Positions 36,567 to 49,600 of a stretch of DNA of 64,000 nt are shown one piece after another. The notes beneath the pieces are model-generated. The model worked only from the letters and a program-made list of their open reading frames with translations. It ran no database searches and was not told the DNA's origin. Numbering within the stretch: the first letter of the stretch is position 1; each line of letters opens with the position of its first letter. Origin of the DNA: Marisa cornuarietis (lineage: Eukaryota; Mollusca; Gastropoda; Architaenioglossa; Ampullariidae); contig SMMW01000634.1 in the NCBI GenBank assembly GCA_004794655.1, positions 2,390,501-2,454,500 of the forward strand, in the 5' to 3' direction. The position numbers and the translations under genes were made by a program.

Positions 36567-38699
36567 TGTGAATGGTCAAGGAGGTTCAAACTAACTCCCG
36601 ACCTCACACGCAAGTACCCGTTTGTATTAAACAGTTTGATATCAGTTGACTTCTGCGTTAATCAGTAAAGAGAATTCTCTTCACGGGTTAGTAGTATGTT
36701 TGCACTTATGTCTATTTATATTTGATTTATGCACCATAGCTGAAATGTTCACTTCACTTGCTGCTTTCACCTGCTGCACTTGTGTTTCATGCTTTGTGCT
36801 TATAGACAGCAATAGTCCTTAAAGAGATGTATAATACACGTGTTGTCTTGATGCCATACCTCTAAGGCTGAGCAAGATTACATTGGCAAACAATAATGCA
36901 GCTGTTTATGTTTTGTTCAAAGCCTATAGCAGGGAGAATGATGTCCCCCCTCGTCAACTTGATTGTGTGTTATTGAAGACTGTTGAGACTCCTGGTCTAT
37001 TGTTTTTCTAGAACTTTGACTACCTTTGATAAAATACAAACCCTAAACTATAATGAATGGTTTTAGTTTAATATAAGATTATATTTCTTGTGTGGGGAAT
37101 CTGGTCTCTCTCAGATGTTTCTCACGCTGGCGGGGGGTGGGTGGGAATTAAAGAAATCGGATCCATTAACGATAAGCCACGAAGAGAAAGGCAAGCGGGG
37201 TGAGTGGGTGGGTAAATGACAAGATTGATGCCCGTGAAGCAAAACCTTACCCATCAGGCAGCTCACTTACCTGGTTCTCTCTCATTAAGTTTTTTTTATT
37301 GTTGTTGGTGAAATGTCAAAATTGCAGCTTACTCCACGAGGATGGGCTCTTTAACTGATATGTTTGCTGGAGAAACCAATGTGACCAGTGTAATGGCTGG
37401 GACACAAATATTTGTCGTGTAGAAGATGCGTTAAACTTGAAAAGCTTTTTAAGGAAGGGCTTTCGCCATCAGATGCTACCTTGAATCCATTTTCTTCAGC
37501 GCGAGTGAGAGAGGGAGAGGGAGTGGAAGGTAGAAAGGGCGAGAGAAGACTGGGTAGAATTGAAGAGAGAGAGAGAGAGGGGTAGAACTAGATAGACCAA
37601 GACAAAGAGAAATAGGCACTTGTTTGAGCAGACATAAAAAGGAGAAAATCAGAAAAAAGAAAGAAACAAAAGAAGACTGAATAAATGAAAAGTTATCCAA
37701 ATAAAACAAAATGTAATAAAAAAACTAGTTTATTTTTTAAACAATAACAATCAGAATATATCCCTCTAAACCCGAAGACAGAAAAACAAGTCCTGAAATA
37801 AACAGGAAAAAAACTGGAGACATTATTTGTGTTTTTGCCAGTCGTTAAACATAGGCAAGACATGACCAGACTGGCCGTAAGTGTGCATGTCAATATTATT
37901 GCACACTTCTTTTAGCATTTTTTTGGCCTCGCATTCAAAACAGAAGGCTGAGCAAAACAGCGAGGAAAGTAAGACTCCAGCAGAAAGGCACTCAAGAAAG
38001 TGGATGACACTTTGTTATCGGTAGAGAGCGAAAATACACGGAGAAAGTGGGAGGAGGCTTGTCTTGGCTGTGCCGTAACTTTTATTCCCCTGAGGCGTGT
38101 TGAAGAGGTCTCGGGAGAACGAACAATTCGCTATTTTGATGGTCAGACGAGGATTGTAGCTGCTCATGTAGCTACTCTCTGATGTGTTTCAAAAACACAG
38201 GGTGTTGTTTGCGGTGCGAGTGTCGTTTGCCTCCTATAGTTCGTGTTGACGGGGTGAGCATCAAACTGCGCACCTTCTCCTGAAACACGCGAGAAAGATT
38301 TTTCTCATCTAAACCGCCACGACCCACAGCTCATCCTTCAAGTTCCTGCTGTTCCGTTTGACGGCTGATTAGCTTTGCTTGAAAAGAAAAGATAAAGGGA
38401 TTGAGTTTTTTAAGAACGTCTGCGCTCATTTATTCACCTAATAGTCTTCCACCCACCAATCAAATATTGCCCACCCAGCCCACCCAAACAGAAATGCGTT
38501 CAATAATATAATATAAAGGTACACAACTATGAAAATATATCTGGACCTTACTAGATTTAATTCTACCTCAAACATTAAAATTAAAGAGTGTGACGAGAGA
38601 ATGTTACTCTGTAGCCATTAGAGTTCTTAGTCAATAATCGTAGTGCAACAACCTGGTGTTAAGTACAGGCGCACGCCAAAGTTGCGTTATCTCCCTTCG
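36567..38699. other. Non-genic interval
   Basis: Short frames only. A G-rich stretch lies at 37132..37145 and a purine-rich tract with (GA)n at about 37500..37690. Confidence 0.5.
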
Positions 38700-39075
38700 A
38701 GTACTGTCTCTTCCCCGATGATTGTCTCCTCTTGCGGATTCCTTCGGATGGTGAAATTAACTATGAAATACGACGTTTGGATGGTGAAGTTAGCTGATTA
38801 CACAACGCTGGAAGGTCTCCTCGCGAGTAACAATGTCTCTGCGTACCACCAGGAGATGGATCCCGTGGTGGTCAGGTGTAGACTACGACTTAATGAGTCT
38901 TAGACCAAGAAGGTTAATTAACTTCCGCAGGATAAGATGTCATGTAAAGCCTCGTATTAAAAACGATGAGGCCATAAAGCAGGGTGACCATTTCAGGTTT
39001 CTGGGAACCACCATCTTGAATGAAGTCAGCTAGGAGAACAATGTACGAGAGTGTTCTCTTTTTGTCCTCTTCCTC
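38700..39075 (+). mobile_element. Decayed non-LTR retrotransposon: RT palm/thumb fragment
   Basis: Translation gives WMVKLADYTTLEGLLASNN-VSAYHQEMD, then INFRRIRCHVKPRIKNDEAI, then GDHFRFLGTTI (38979..39017). After a stop, ENNVRE follows. This parallels the KFADDTTxxGLI...SAYRxEVxxL...VDFRR...VDSFKFLGTTI order of CR1/L2/Rex-type LINEs. The catalytic second Asp of the ADD box is replaced by Tyr (codon at 38799..38801). It is a dead fragment. Confidence 0.75.
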
Positions 39076-40328
39076 CTCCCTGCCTACAAAAAGGTAATTT
39101 TTTTAAATCAATTGTATTATCTAACATCGCAGTTCTTTACGTTCACTTCTTGAGCTAGAACTGATAAGGGTAACTGGACCTTACATCGAGGTTCTTTTAG
39201 TACTTTTCAGTACCAAAGTTTCAGTTTCTACCCTTGCGTAAGTGGCTCACCGTGTAAAGGGCAGGGCATGCGGAAGGCAGAGGTCAGCCCCCTCCTTCCG
39301 CCGGCACTACTTCCCCTGCTATCGCATCCTGCTGAGCCGCTGTTGAATTTGCAGGGAAGTGTTCTCAGCCACAGGTTTGAGCAATTCTCGACCAACTACT
39401 ACTTCACAGTGAAGGACATTAACCTCGACTAACATTAATGCTAGCTTAGCACTAGCCTAGTAGCGTCACTTCCTCCCTTCCCACTTTTTAATTGACAGTA
39501 CAATTTTTTATTGATATTATAAACATTCTCTTCTCTTTAACATGTAAGAGATTCCTTCATACTAATCAAATACAAAGAAAGATTCAACCGGTCAGAACTA
39601 AATCGTTTCTCTGCTACCCTCACCCCATTTCACGTTCTACTCGTCCACCCGTCACTCACTCTGAAGCGCCTGAACAACTAGTCAGCATTCGCACACAGCG
39701 GCGTCGAGAAGTTTTCTTTTCTTTAATGAAATCACATCGCGATCCTAAGCGACAACCGATGGGCGAAAAATGATGAGCTGCAATCGATCCTTCGCAGCTG
39801 GAGTTGTACATTTGACCTCGTTGGGATGGCCGGCGAAACGCGGCATCAATCAAATGCAGATTTGCGGACAGCGTCTCTCGCACGGAATAGCTCGCAGTTA
39901 CAAACAAGCCTGAGAAATTACCTGGGGTATAAATCAAACTGAAGCGCGGCCGGCATCATTCGGAAGAGAAGAAAGTAATTCCTCCCGCCTTAATGACCCT
40001 CCCAGGGTGACGACATTGCGATGGCGAAAACGTAACTCTGCGGCTTGGCTTGTCTCCCCTTTCACCAACACGATTACCAGTGATTGCGCTGGAGTTGTGG
40101 GGCTGTAGACAAGTTCTATGGAAAAGTTTGCTGTCAGCTGTGCAGTTCCTTTATGGAAATGTACTCACGAAGATTTTGTAGAAAATGGAACAGGGACAGA
40201 CTGAAGTGTATCTTCAAGCTCGTCCCATCCTCACTGCATGAAACATGAGATTAAATAAAATATTCTGGAGAAACTGCATTACCCGGGTAGTGCTCTATCG
40301 TCAAGGGGGCTGGTATGCGCACTCACGT
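39076..40328. other. No gene seen
   Basis: Two overlapping 93-codon frames on opposite strands (39492..39937) show no domain. Confidence 0.5.
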
Positions 40329-40475
40329 GAGCGGATGGTCCAGAATTATAATTAGAAACGCTTGCTTGTCACCATTACTGTAACAATCTAAAATCCCGAG
40401 TTCAAATTTCGTCTCGAGGCGCATGTTCGTCTGTCTGCTGGCTGGCTGCCGAGAGTTTAATTTTAGTTTCGCCCC
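40329..40475 (+). mobile_element. tRNA-headed SINE, diverged copy
   Basis: Blocks shared in order with the copy at 36366 are GCGGATGGTCC, CTTGTCACCATTACTG, GAGTTCAAATTTCGTCTCGA (decayed B box) and CTGGCTGGCTGCCGA. A tail reading TTTAGTTTCGCCCC follows, which it shares with the candidate at 46500..46620. Confidence 0.55.
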
Positions 40476-41071
40476 CCTTCATTCCCCCTCGCCACCACCA
40501 TTTCCATCGTGTGAAATCGCCGCTATGGAAAACAGTTTCTTAAACCAACAAATCAAGTCATAAGTCAACAACAAATAGGACGAAACAGTAGAAATGGAAA
40601 ACCTCAGAAGGCTACAGTGAATCCTTTCTTAGACTGCCATATAATTCCGTGAACAATATAAATATATATTACTATATATATATATTATAAATATATAACT
40701 AGACAGTGCTCAGTGTTGTTATTTACAGACACTAAAATAATTGCTTTCACTTATATAAGCTGTGAGCAGAAAACGGTTCTAATTCCTTCGTAGTGTGCGA
40801 CTGGTTGTTTAACTAACGCTGCAGTAGGACTGGGTGCTTAAAGCTCTCAGCGCTGGTGGTACCCATACTAATGTCGTTGCTCCTCTTGGCCACAACACCA
40901 ACACATACCGATTTCCTTTGAATCTATTGACTCCATGGAGAAAATAAAGCATTCTGGGTTGTAGCTATGTCGACAGGTATCATTGATGGACCTTAGAGTA
41001 ACATCCAGCCACTGAGGCTGGCCTCTTTTGGTACTTCCAATTAAAAGAGAAGGGGTGGGGGATATGATTGC

Positions 41072-41072
<1 letters not shown>

Positions 41073-41119
<47 letters not shown>

Positions 41120-41136
41120 CCGCGTGTGTCTGTGTC
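41073..41136 (+). repeat. (TG)n microsatellite
   Basis: About 23 perfect TG units (41073..41118) with a decayed end. Confidence 0.97.
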
Positions 41137-41739
41137 TTCTGATGGTTAGACTCCAAGACGGGTGTGAAGTTTTTTTGTATATTGATCTCCGATACACATC
41201 TTCAAGCTCTGTGCAATAGGTTCCGATCCTGCCTTGTATCATGTCTGACTGCTGCTAGTTAAAATAATTTTGATACTTTCAAATGAGGGAGAACTAATTT
41301 TGCACCAGTATTTAAGAGGCAACATTTAAATGAAGGGAGGCAGATCGCATAGAATTTCCTTTCAGTCTGCAATAGTGATGCTTATCACTCGCAGATTGTC
41401 CCATTCGTGGAGCCAACAACAGGTAATGCTAGTGAGCAAATTGCGATGTCGTTTCCTGGTGATGAGTGCAGAAAGGTTTGAGTATTTAACAGACACTTTG
41501 CATTTGCGGATATAAGGGACTGCATCTTTGTCCCACCACAAAGAAAAAGGAAAGAAAACTAAGGATAACGAGGACATAATTGAAGATAGTGAAAATAAGG
41601 AGGAAAAAGGGAGGTAGATGAAAAGGGTGATAAAAAATATGTCAAGGCCATTTTACAATTACATTCCTGGCAACCGTCTTCTTTTTGAAATAAAACAAAA
41701 TTGTTAATTAAATGATATAGCTACACAACGACGGCAAAT

Positions 41740-42015
41740 GTTGACAAAAAAACCCAACTATGATGCACTGAAATTAAATCGTCATGAGACGACGATGACA
41801 ACAACAACAACAACAACGACCCACAGAAAAACAATTAAAAAGCATTGAAATTCAATTTCCGTCGTGAGACAACAGCAACAAATCTAAACATGAAACAACA
41901 AAATCATTAACGAAACAACAAAGAAAGCAAAAATTTCAATCAGTAATAACATCAACAAAAATAAAAGAAAAAACCAAACAACAAGAACAACAACAACAAC
42001 AACAACAACAAAAGG
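41740..42015 (+). repeat. A/C-rich tract with (AAC)n arrays
   Basis: CAA-rich low-complexity sequence with AAC arrays near 41798..41816 and 41986..42011. No coding signal. Confidence 0.85.
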
Positions 42016-42256
42016 AGACAACAACCAATTGAAAAAGGGAAAAAATAACTGTTAGTGCCAGTTTATCTTCGTAATGTAGGGCTGAAGACTCGGTTGCAAA
42101 CTCTCATTGCCAGTCACAGACGACAGCGAAACAACAAACAACGTTTTGCTTTTATTGTACTTGCAATGCTATCACCATGCTTTAGGTTGTACAGGTTACA
42201 AAAAGCTTGTTATGCCAAAAGCTTTTAACTCTGTGGCGTAGAGGCAAACAGTTAAA

Positions 42257-42281
42257 TCTTTCTTTCTTTCTTTCTTTTTTT

Positions 42282-42317
<36 letters not shown>

Positions 42318-42334
42318 TTTTTCTTTCTTTCTTT
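42257..42334 (+). repeat. (CTTT)n microsatellite
   Basis: About 18 CTTT units with two slightly longer T runs. Confidence 0.97.
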
Positions 42335-42822
42335 ACGCTCGTATAACCGCTCGCTGACCTGTCACTACCGACGCATTTGTAAGATCTGTCCATTACTTAA
42401 ACACAATATACAACTTTGGATAAGTAAGATATGGCACAAAGTATAGAAAAGAAATGGACAAAGCTAAACATTTATTTATCACAAACATTTCTACCTCTAT
42501 GTCCACGAACATATCCTACTACTAACGTCGCTATCAAACTTCATTAAATTCTCGTTCACTGGAGAAATTAATGACAGCGACGAGAGTAAACGATGAACAG
42601 GTGATGTGAGTTAGCAGAGAAGGAATTTTCGGAAGATGAAAACTGATAGCATCTTTCCTGTATGCTGGCGTTTGCTGCGTGTGCATCATCCATCAAACTT
42701 CAAGTCACGCTTTCAAGCCAGAGCAAGCATCCACGCGCGTTGCAGTGCTTGCATGTTACAAAATACACATTCTTCTCTTCTGTCTGTCACACTCACTCAA
42801 TCCCACTTTTTTGATCGCTCGC

Positions 42823-42846
42823 TCACTCACGCACGCACGCACGCAC
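42823..42846 (+). repeat. (ACGC)n short tandem repeat
   Basis: Short CTCACGCACGCACGC array, about four full units. Confidence 0.85.
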
Positions 42847-43319
42847 AAAGCACCAAAATCAATAACATCATTAATGCGAGTCAAAGTTCGTATCAATCGT
42901 ATTTTTCCTCACTTCTCACAAACATGCTTGCACGGCCCACAGTTCTATCAAATGTACAGTTCTATAAAAACAAATCACAGACGCTGTCATGATCAGACGA
43001 CCCTGTACGCGTGCTTTCTTGATGGTACAGGGTATGAAAGCACTCTAGTTTACATCTTCGGCATGCCCACCCTCCTCCCCCCTCCCATGAACTGAGCTAT
43101 CATTCTATGCCAGTGTTCTGAGATGTGTCGTTAGTAAACATTGATACAACACGTGACACGATGACGACGCTCGCGCCTTTAGGAGGAAAAGAGGAATTGA
43201 CGTCCAGGTAGACAAAGAATGGCTGGATATTCTTGGACGCTCTCTCTTATTTAAGAGTAGGTTCGCTAGGCACGGCAAGCATGCAGGTACTTAGGTAAGA
43301 CAGGTGAGAGTGCGAAGAC

Positions 43320-43345
43320 GGAGAGAGAGAGAGAGAGAGAGAGAT
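43320..43345 (+). repeat. (GA)n microsatellite
   Basis: About 12 GA units. Confidence 0.95.
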
Positions 43346-46300
43346 CCAGGTTCCTAATCAGTTCCTCTGGACGCAGTGAGATTCAGATTCACAGTCAGGT
43401 ACACGTGCTTCGGGTATGCAAAAACTCGGGTATGTCGGAACATTGGGCATGCATTGACTTAAGCTACACAGGTCACCCGGATATAAACGTGTACGGAAGG
43501 GAACCGACCTTTCGCACCTAGGCAAACTCTCTTTATCACAAATTTTTTTTAACAGAGGCGCACAAACATTCATAAATACGATTACTAAACCTTCACACCT
43601 GTAAAATGCGAGTACCAATATTTACGATAAGAAAGACCTAGAAGCTTCTAGAAACATGGCAACACAAATGGCAGATTATAATTTTTTTCTGAAAAAAAGC
43701 CACATAAGTTTTAATTGGTGTTTACACAGTTTTCCTTTCAGCAGGAACACACCACCAGTGGTGTCACACATATTTCTTACATATCGTAGAATTATATTTA
43801 TGGTTTTCCAAGCTCTGATTTTGATCTTCAAACATTTCACGACTAGTCTAACAAAACATGAACAAGAACAATAATGTTTTTACTCTTGGGTGGTTTTATA
43901 TTCCCTTTGCAGACATTCAATCGTTTGGCAAACAGTTAATTTCTTATCGGGCTGTAAGCAGGACTGTAAAGGTCGTTTATTGTTTTTCCCATCAAAGAGT
44001 CACATTTCCTCTGTTTCTTTAAATATGAAAGTTAATATTTTACTAAGGATTCACTGAAGACAAAACATCTAGTTTACTTTCGGGCTTTGGCAGATCATGA
44101 TCAACGAAATGTAGAGAGGACAAAACTAATACAACGAAGGAGAAACTTTTGCTATAGATCGTTCGACTGATATATGTATTGATAGCTCCATCAATATATA
44201 TATATATACTCACAGATCGATTGAAAATATATAGAATGATAGATAAACAAATAGTGGTGACAACTGTTTTTGCATTGACAGTAATGAACAGACAATAAAT
44301 CATAATTAAATTAAGTTAAATTTTTCTAACATTAAAATAGAGATAGTTGCAAATCGTTTTAAGCTACTTTCTGAAATAATATCTATAACAGAAAATAAGG
44401 AAAGTTCACGATAAGAAAATGCAGCTCAGGTTATATATATAAATCAAGGCAGAATTCGGAACTATTATAGGAATGCTGAATAAACACGGTATGAAATTAT
44501 ATCATATTATGAATAATGTATACATAATTTATTTAACTTGATCATGACAAGAAAAATGAATTCTGGTAGGAAATAGAATTCTCAGTCTTTCGTGATTTTG
44601 TACAGACAACCGTGCCAAAATAATAATACAATATTTATTCTTGTTTTTTTTATTACAATTGTGTTCTTTGGTAAGAATCTCAAAGAAAACAATAAAAGTC
44701 TAACATTTGAGAATATTTTAGGGGAGACCAAGGTTAGCACACAGGCATATGATGAAGAGCGCAACAAGTCAGCTACATCAGCAATAAAAAATAAGCATGC
44801 GGGACTTTCAAAATTGAGCAATCGTCTTAAATACATAATAAATAACATGATACATGATACTCGCCAATGGCTCAGGCCTAAAATATATCAAGAGTAGTCC
44901 ATGTGTGTTTCGGTAGTCACTGAAATCATCGAAATCATTGTTACAGTCGTCATTCCACACAGTCAATATTCTACTCAAATAAATTAGTTATTATATTAAA
45001 TTTTTGTCAGCAGACAACAATAACAAACCATACTTTTTGTACATGTGAAAATCACTGGCAACGTGTTAAACAGCCTCTCCCTGCACACTGGGCTGCTGGT
45101 GTGGCTCAAACAATGTTCAATAAATAATCCATTACATGGTCAAGCAGTTAGGTAAACAGTCTGCCTTCACCGGCACACAATAGGTGAGGGAATCACGATT
45201 TCTATTGCTGATGAATTCATTCAGTTACCTCAGATTCAGGCAGTCTGATGGAAATATTTACAGGCGGCGATGAAAACAGACCCGTCAGGTGCTTAGGCGA
45301 GGTCAGAAGAAGGGGTGGGTGTATAAAAGAATAAATTACTGCCCCCCCACCTTACCCTTTTATCAGCAGGAGTGACACAAATGGGAAAACAAGACGAGTA
45401 TTTAAGTTCATACAAACTCCATCATCAAAAACAGTGTTTATATATATATATATATGGAGAGAGAGAGAAAGAAGCGTAGACAATAAACACGAAAGATTTT
45501 TCAGAATGCACTTTACAGATTTACCACAGTCTACATAAATATTTGTTTCGTATGTTGCTAACGAATAAATGTCACAAAAGTCATCAAACATCTTCAAATA
45601 TTTAGCAATTTGCTAAATTAATAGTCTTCTTCTCAGGCCTGGCTATGGCGGTCAGTGATGGAACAAGACTGTTGATCTCAGGAGGTTTATTAATAAGATT
45701 ATGCACACATGTAATCAAGCACAAAAGTAGTTGCACACACGTCTGACACAGGGGTTGGGACATGCGGTAAAGATATAAACCCTAAATGTTGACATGAATA
45801 GCATATTTCCAGCTTTATGATATTCCATCTGTCCAGGTTTGCGATATTCCATGATAGGCTTTTACAGGTGTAAGTTCAGACACTCCCTCGTGCACACCAT
45901 ATGCGCACACGTGCGCCACACGCATATGTAAGCGCATATTCTACATTTTCATTCGAACATTATTTTCCTGGACACTTCTTTCCTACACTTTACTGTGTTG
46001 AGGTCAATAATTTTAATCTACTGACGAACAAACACTATAAGTGTGCGCTACTCATCTACAAGTTAACAAAAATATTTCTGTGACCGAGGAAAACCGTGTG
46101 ATCGGCAATTTGAAACCGTCCTGCCGTGAGAAAGAAAGCGAATGAACAAAACTCCTTTTGATATTCTCTTCATTCTGTGACCGTCTGATTAACGTGATTG
46201 ACATTTGCGACGTTTTCAAAGTATGGTCATCGAGCCCCGAACCCCGATCAATGATACATTTGTTCCAAACCTTTTAGATTCTTTGAGTCCAATGATCTGT

Positions 46301-46499
46301 GAAGAGGTCAACTCTTTGTTTTTGTTGCAAACTAGAACCGGACACGACTCCTATTTTCAGCAGTCTGAAGCATTTTTATTCGAAATTATCGACTTGACCC
46401 ATCCTTCTACAGCCATATAGTTACGTCCTGCAGGTGCTCTGAAGTAAATGTGAGGAACGAGGAGTAAGAGGATGGCTGGAGGGGAAGCTTCCTATTCCA

Positions 46500-46620
46500 G
46501 ATGATGCAGGAGCCTGTGTTGTAGTGCAGTTGACATTGTAAGGGTGGACAGTTCTAATCTCGTTATTCAAGCTGTCTCCCGCATAGACAGGTCAGAGGGA
46601 TTTTAAAGTTCGCCCCAAAG
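46500..46620 (+). mobile_element. Probable SINE fragment
   Basis: A decayed head (TTGTAGTGCAGTTGACATTG, then AGTTCTAATCTCG) is followed by GTCAGAGGGATTTTAAAGTT-CGCCCC. This matches the layout of the 40329..40475 copy. The similarity is modest and the borders are approximate. Confidence 0.4.
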
Positions 46621-49600
46621 GACATTTAAATTGAAATGCTTCTTACGAAATGTTTTCCCCGCTCATTACAGAGTGAATTACAGACCGTATTGCTGGAAAT
46701 AATACCACAAACTGAGGAACAAAAACCATGACAATAAAACCCCTCAATTAGTCTGCTGCAACGTATTTCGTATTTTTCTTCCCCGTGGGAATGCCGATGC
46801 CATGCCCGATATATTCTCTACACAAATGTGGGAGGATAAAAGTTTCTGTGTTGGCAGCTGGACATTCTTGTGGTGCTCGTACAGATTAGCGCGAAGCTTG
46901 AAAGACGCAAAATCCAGCATCTGATTCACTTCCTTCAGCTCTGTCATAAAACAAAGTAACGATGCAGGTTTGCAGAGGTCTCGCAAACGAGATATCACGA
47001 GGATTTACAGTTTTTATCATGTGTCAACGTAAACAAAAATGCAGGAAAAGGAATGAAGACAGCCCCACCGAATGTTACTTCCGATAACTTGCTATTTACA
47101 TTGTTTGAACTAAGAAAATCACTCCAGATTGCTAGATGGTAGTGTTTCAGAGAACGGTAATTTCATCTATAATATCTTCATGTTTCATAGATTTCATAGA
47201 ACTTTAAAACTTTCATTACAAATACATGCTGGTGACAAAAGCACGACGAAAAGGAAAACAAATTACAAGCACAGAATAGGGTAGAAAATTAGAAAGCTCA
47301 CAAGAATTAATCGTCACAAATACATGGCACCGGACCAGGCAGCACATAAACAACAATAAATTTGCTAACAAACAGCAAGGACGGGGTGTGGAAGGAACAA
47401 GAACAGCAAAACGGAAAGGTAAGGTACAGATGCATGACAGAAAACTGGACCGTGAAAATCTCCCTTGAAGAACCAATGGAAGCACTTAATGAGGAGAAAG
47501 TCTGGACGAAAAGTGGGAAAAAACGAGTACAGAAAGGGATATCTTTCGGAACAGAGGGTAAGGGGAGTGAATAACACTCAGCCGCCAGATGGACATGCGC
47601 AGAGCTGAGTGAATGAGTGAGCCGCGTGTTTGTGTGTGTGTGTGACTGTTTATTAATTGCTTGTCATACACGTGACAAAGAGAAATGTTTTCGTTCTAGT
47701 AATCTCTCTTTCTTTGGTTATTTTTTTTTCCATATTCGATAGAAACGTTTCCATGGCTGTGGGGAAGTAATCGTTAAAGTATTATACTGAGAACAGAGTT
47801 CTACACCCTGAACACAGGAGCCGACTGTTTCAGGGCACGCACGTTGGTTCTCCCAAAAGAATACCCCGGACTAATGAACTAAAACAACCGGGAAAATTCC
47901 AGGCGCTGGCAGGCTGTGGGTGGTGGACAAAAGAAAAAACATCAGTGGTGCCGGTTCATACTACGCAATGTTTGGTTTACCAATTGAGTGCGTGGTGCAC
48001 GCTCATACACCCAGTGACTCATTCACTCCTTTGAGTGTGGACAAATGCAGTGACAGAACTTCTGCGAAGCAGACGAGGTTTCTCATTGTGAAAATAACCA
48101 CCTTTACCACCGAGCAGGAGAGCTGTGGTGTGACTGTGCAGCGGGAGGAACCAAACCGTAGGAAGGAAGACTTGTTCCAACCTGCATGCCAAGAAAAGCA
48201 GGACTTTTTTTTTTACCTTATGGCCTAAACCAGATCTTGAATACCTTGAAGCACACTCTACCAACACTAAAGCCGTGTCCTGTCACTGAAGTCAATCTGC
48301 AAAGCATGGAGTCCCTGCTGAGACTTGACGGGGGGGAAGCTTTCTCTGTAAATTATACCCCTACAGAAGGAAATGTCATCCTGCTTTGTCAAAGATTTAA
48401 AGGAATAACAATATAATAAAATATATGGACCCAACGATTCGTATTTAAGGAATATTATAATTGCATTGTCAATTATTTTGGATCTGTGCAACTGTGAGCA
48501 TTGCTGCCAGGGTTTTGAAGTGGAGAAAAACGAAGGAAGAACGAAATAGAAAAACTTCAGGAGAGAATGGATTTAAAAAGAAGGAGACGATAATGGAGAT
48601 GAAAGTTCTTACTTTAAAAACAAAAAGCACGAAAGACAACTCAAGACATAAGAGATTATACTGGTTATGTTTCTGTTCTTATTGTGGTTATGAAGTTGAC
48701 GATTCCTAGGTGTGGGTCACGGCTTCAGCCCTCACACAATTTCTGAAATTCTAGCTACACAATCCTGCCCAGCAAAGATCCTGCTAGATGATTGAGCTTT
48801 TGATATAAAATTTTTATTTAATAGACTCATTGTGGTTTTATAAAAAGGCGTGGCCACCATAGTCGTCATAGAAGGTTAATAATAGTTATTTCTTCAAAAA
48901 TGTTGACCTCATATGAAGGATTGAACCCGAACGGGAATCGAATCCCCCAGGGTTAAAACTGCAGAGGCAGAATGGTCGAGCGAGGTGAGGCCACAAGCTA
49001 TGAAGAGTTAAGTCCAGTATATTTCCTTTCTTAGAATTTTGGACCACTATAGATGGAGGGATTTTTAGCACTAGCCAGTATCTCAATACTGTATCACCTG
49101 TCTGTATTCTGTCTTCAGGAAACCCTAGTAAAAGGTTATCTAAAACGTGGGGTGCGGTGGGGTGGGGTCGAAAGAACGAATAAATAAAAGAGAAAAGAAG
49201 AAGCAGACAGGAAAGTGCAGTTTGTATCCCTTGAGTGTATTTTAATTATCCTGCACCTACACAAATATCTATTTCTCACCAAGGTTAAATCGGCGTAGAA
49301 CAAACACTGAAATTACTGTTTTTATGACTTAGTTACGGACATGCATCAGGCAGCCGACACTCATTATATGTAGACGAGCTGAATTTTTTTCCGGGCAAAA
49401 TAGTCAGACAAATCAAGTTGATAAAGGTCGGTATCATGTTGGTGACATTAAAAACACTTCACATGCGTTTTTTCCCCCTCTAAAAGTAGCTCGTTTGTCC
49501 GGAGCGTTTAGATATTAGCACAACAGGAAGCTGACTGTAAACAATTTTAACCCCTATTACTGTAAACAATGTTAACCACTAGCTAGAACTTCCTTCTACT

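Larger units (their letters stand above)
42335..46499. other. Non-genic interval
   Basis: The longest frames (118 and 138 codons at 42636..43095; 101 codons at 44592..44897) overlap other frames and lack recognisable domains. 43900..45000 is very AT-rich with several short TA runs. Confidence 0.5.

Noticed and set aside
46744..46998. 84-codon minus frame with helix-like LKEVNQMLDFASFKLRANLY
   Set aside because: It hinted at a transposase-like fragment but I could not match any family, so no call was made.
48900..48985. Possible tRNA on minus (two B-box-like words)
   Set aside because: No matching A box or cloverleaf. The whole window has tRNA-like heads only in the SINE context.
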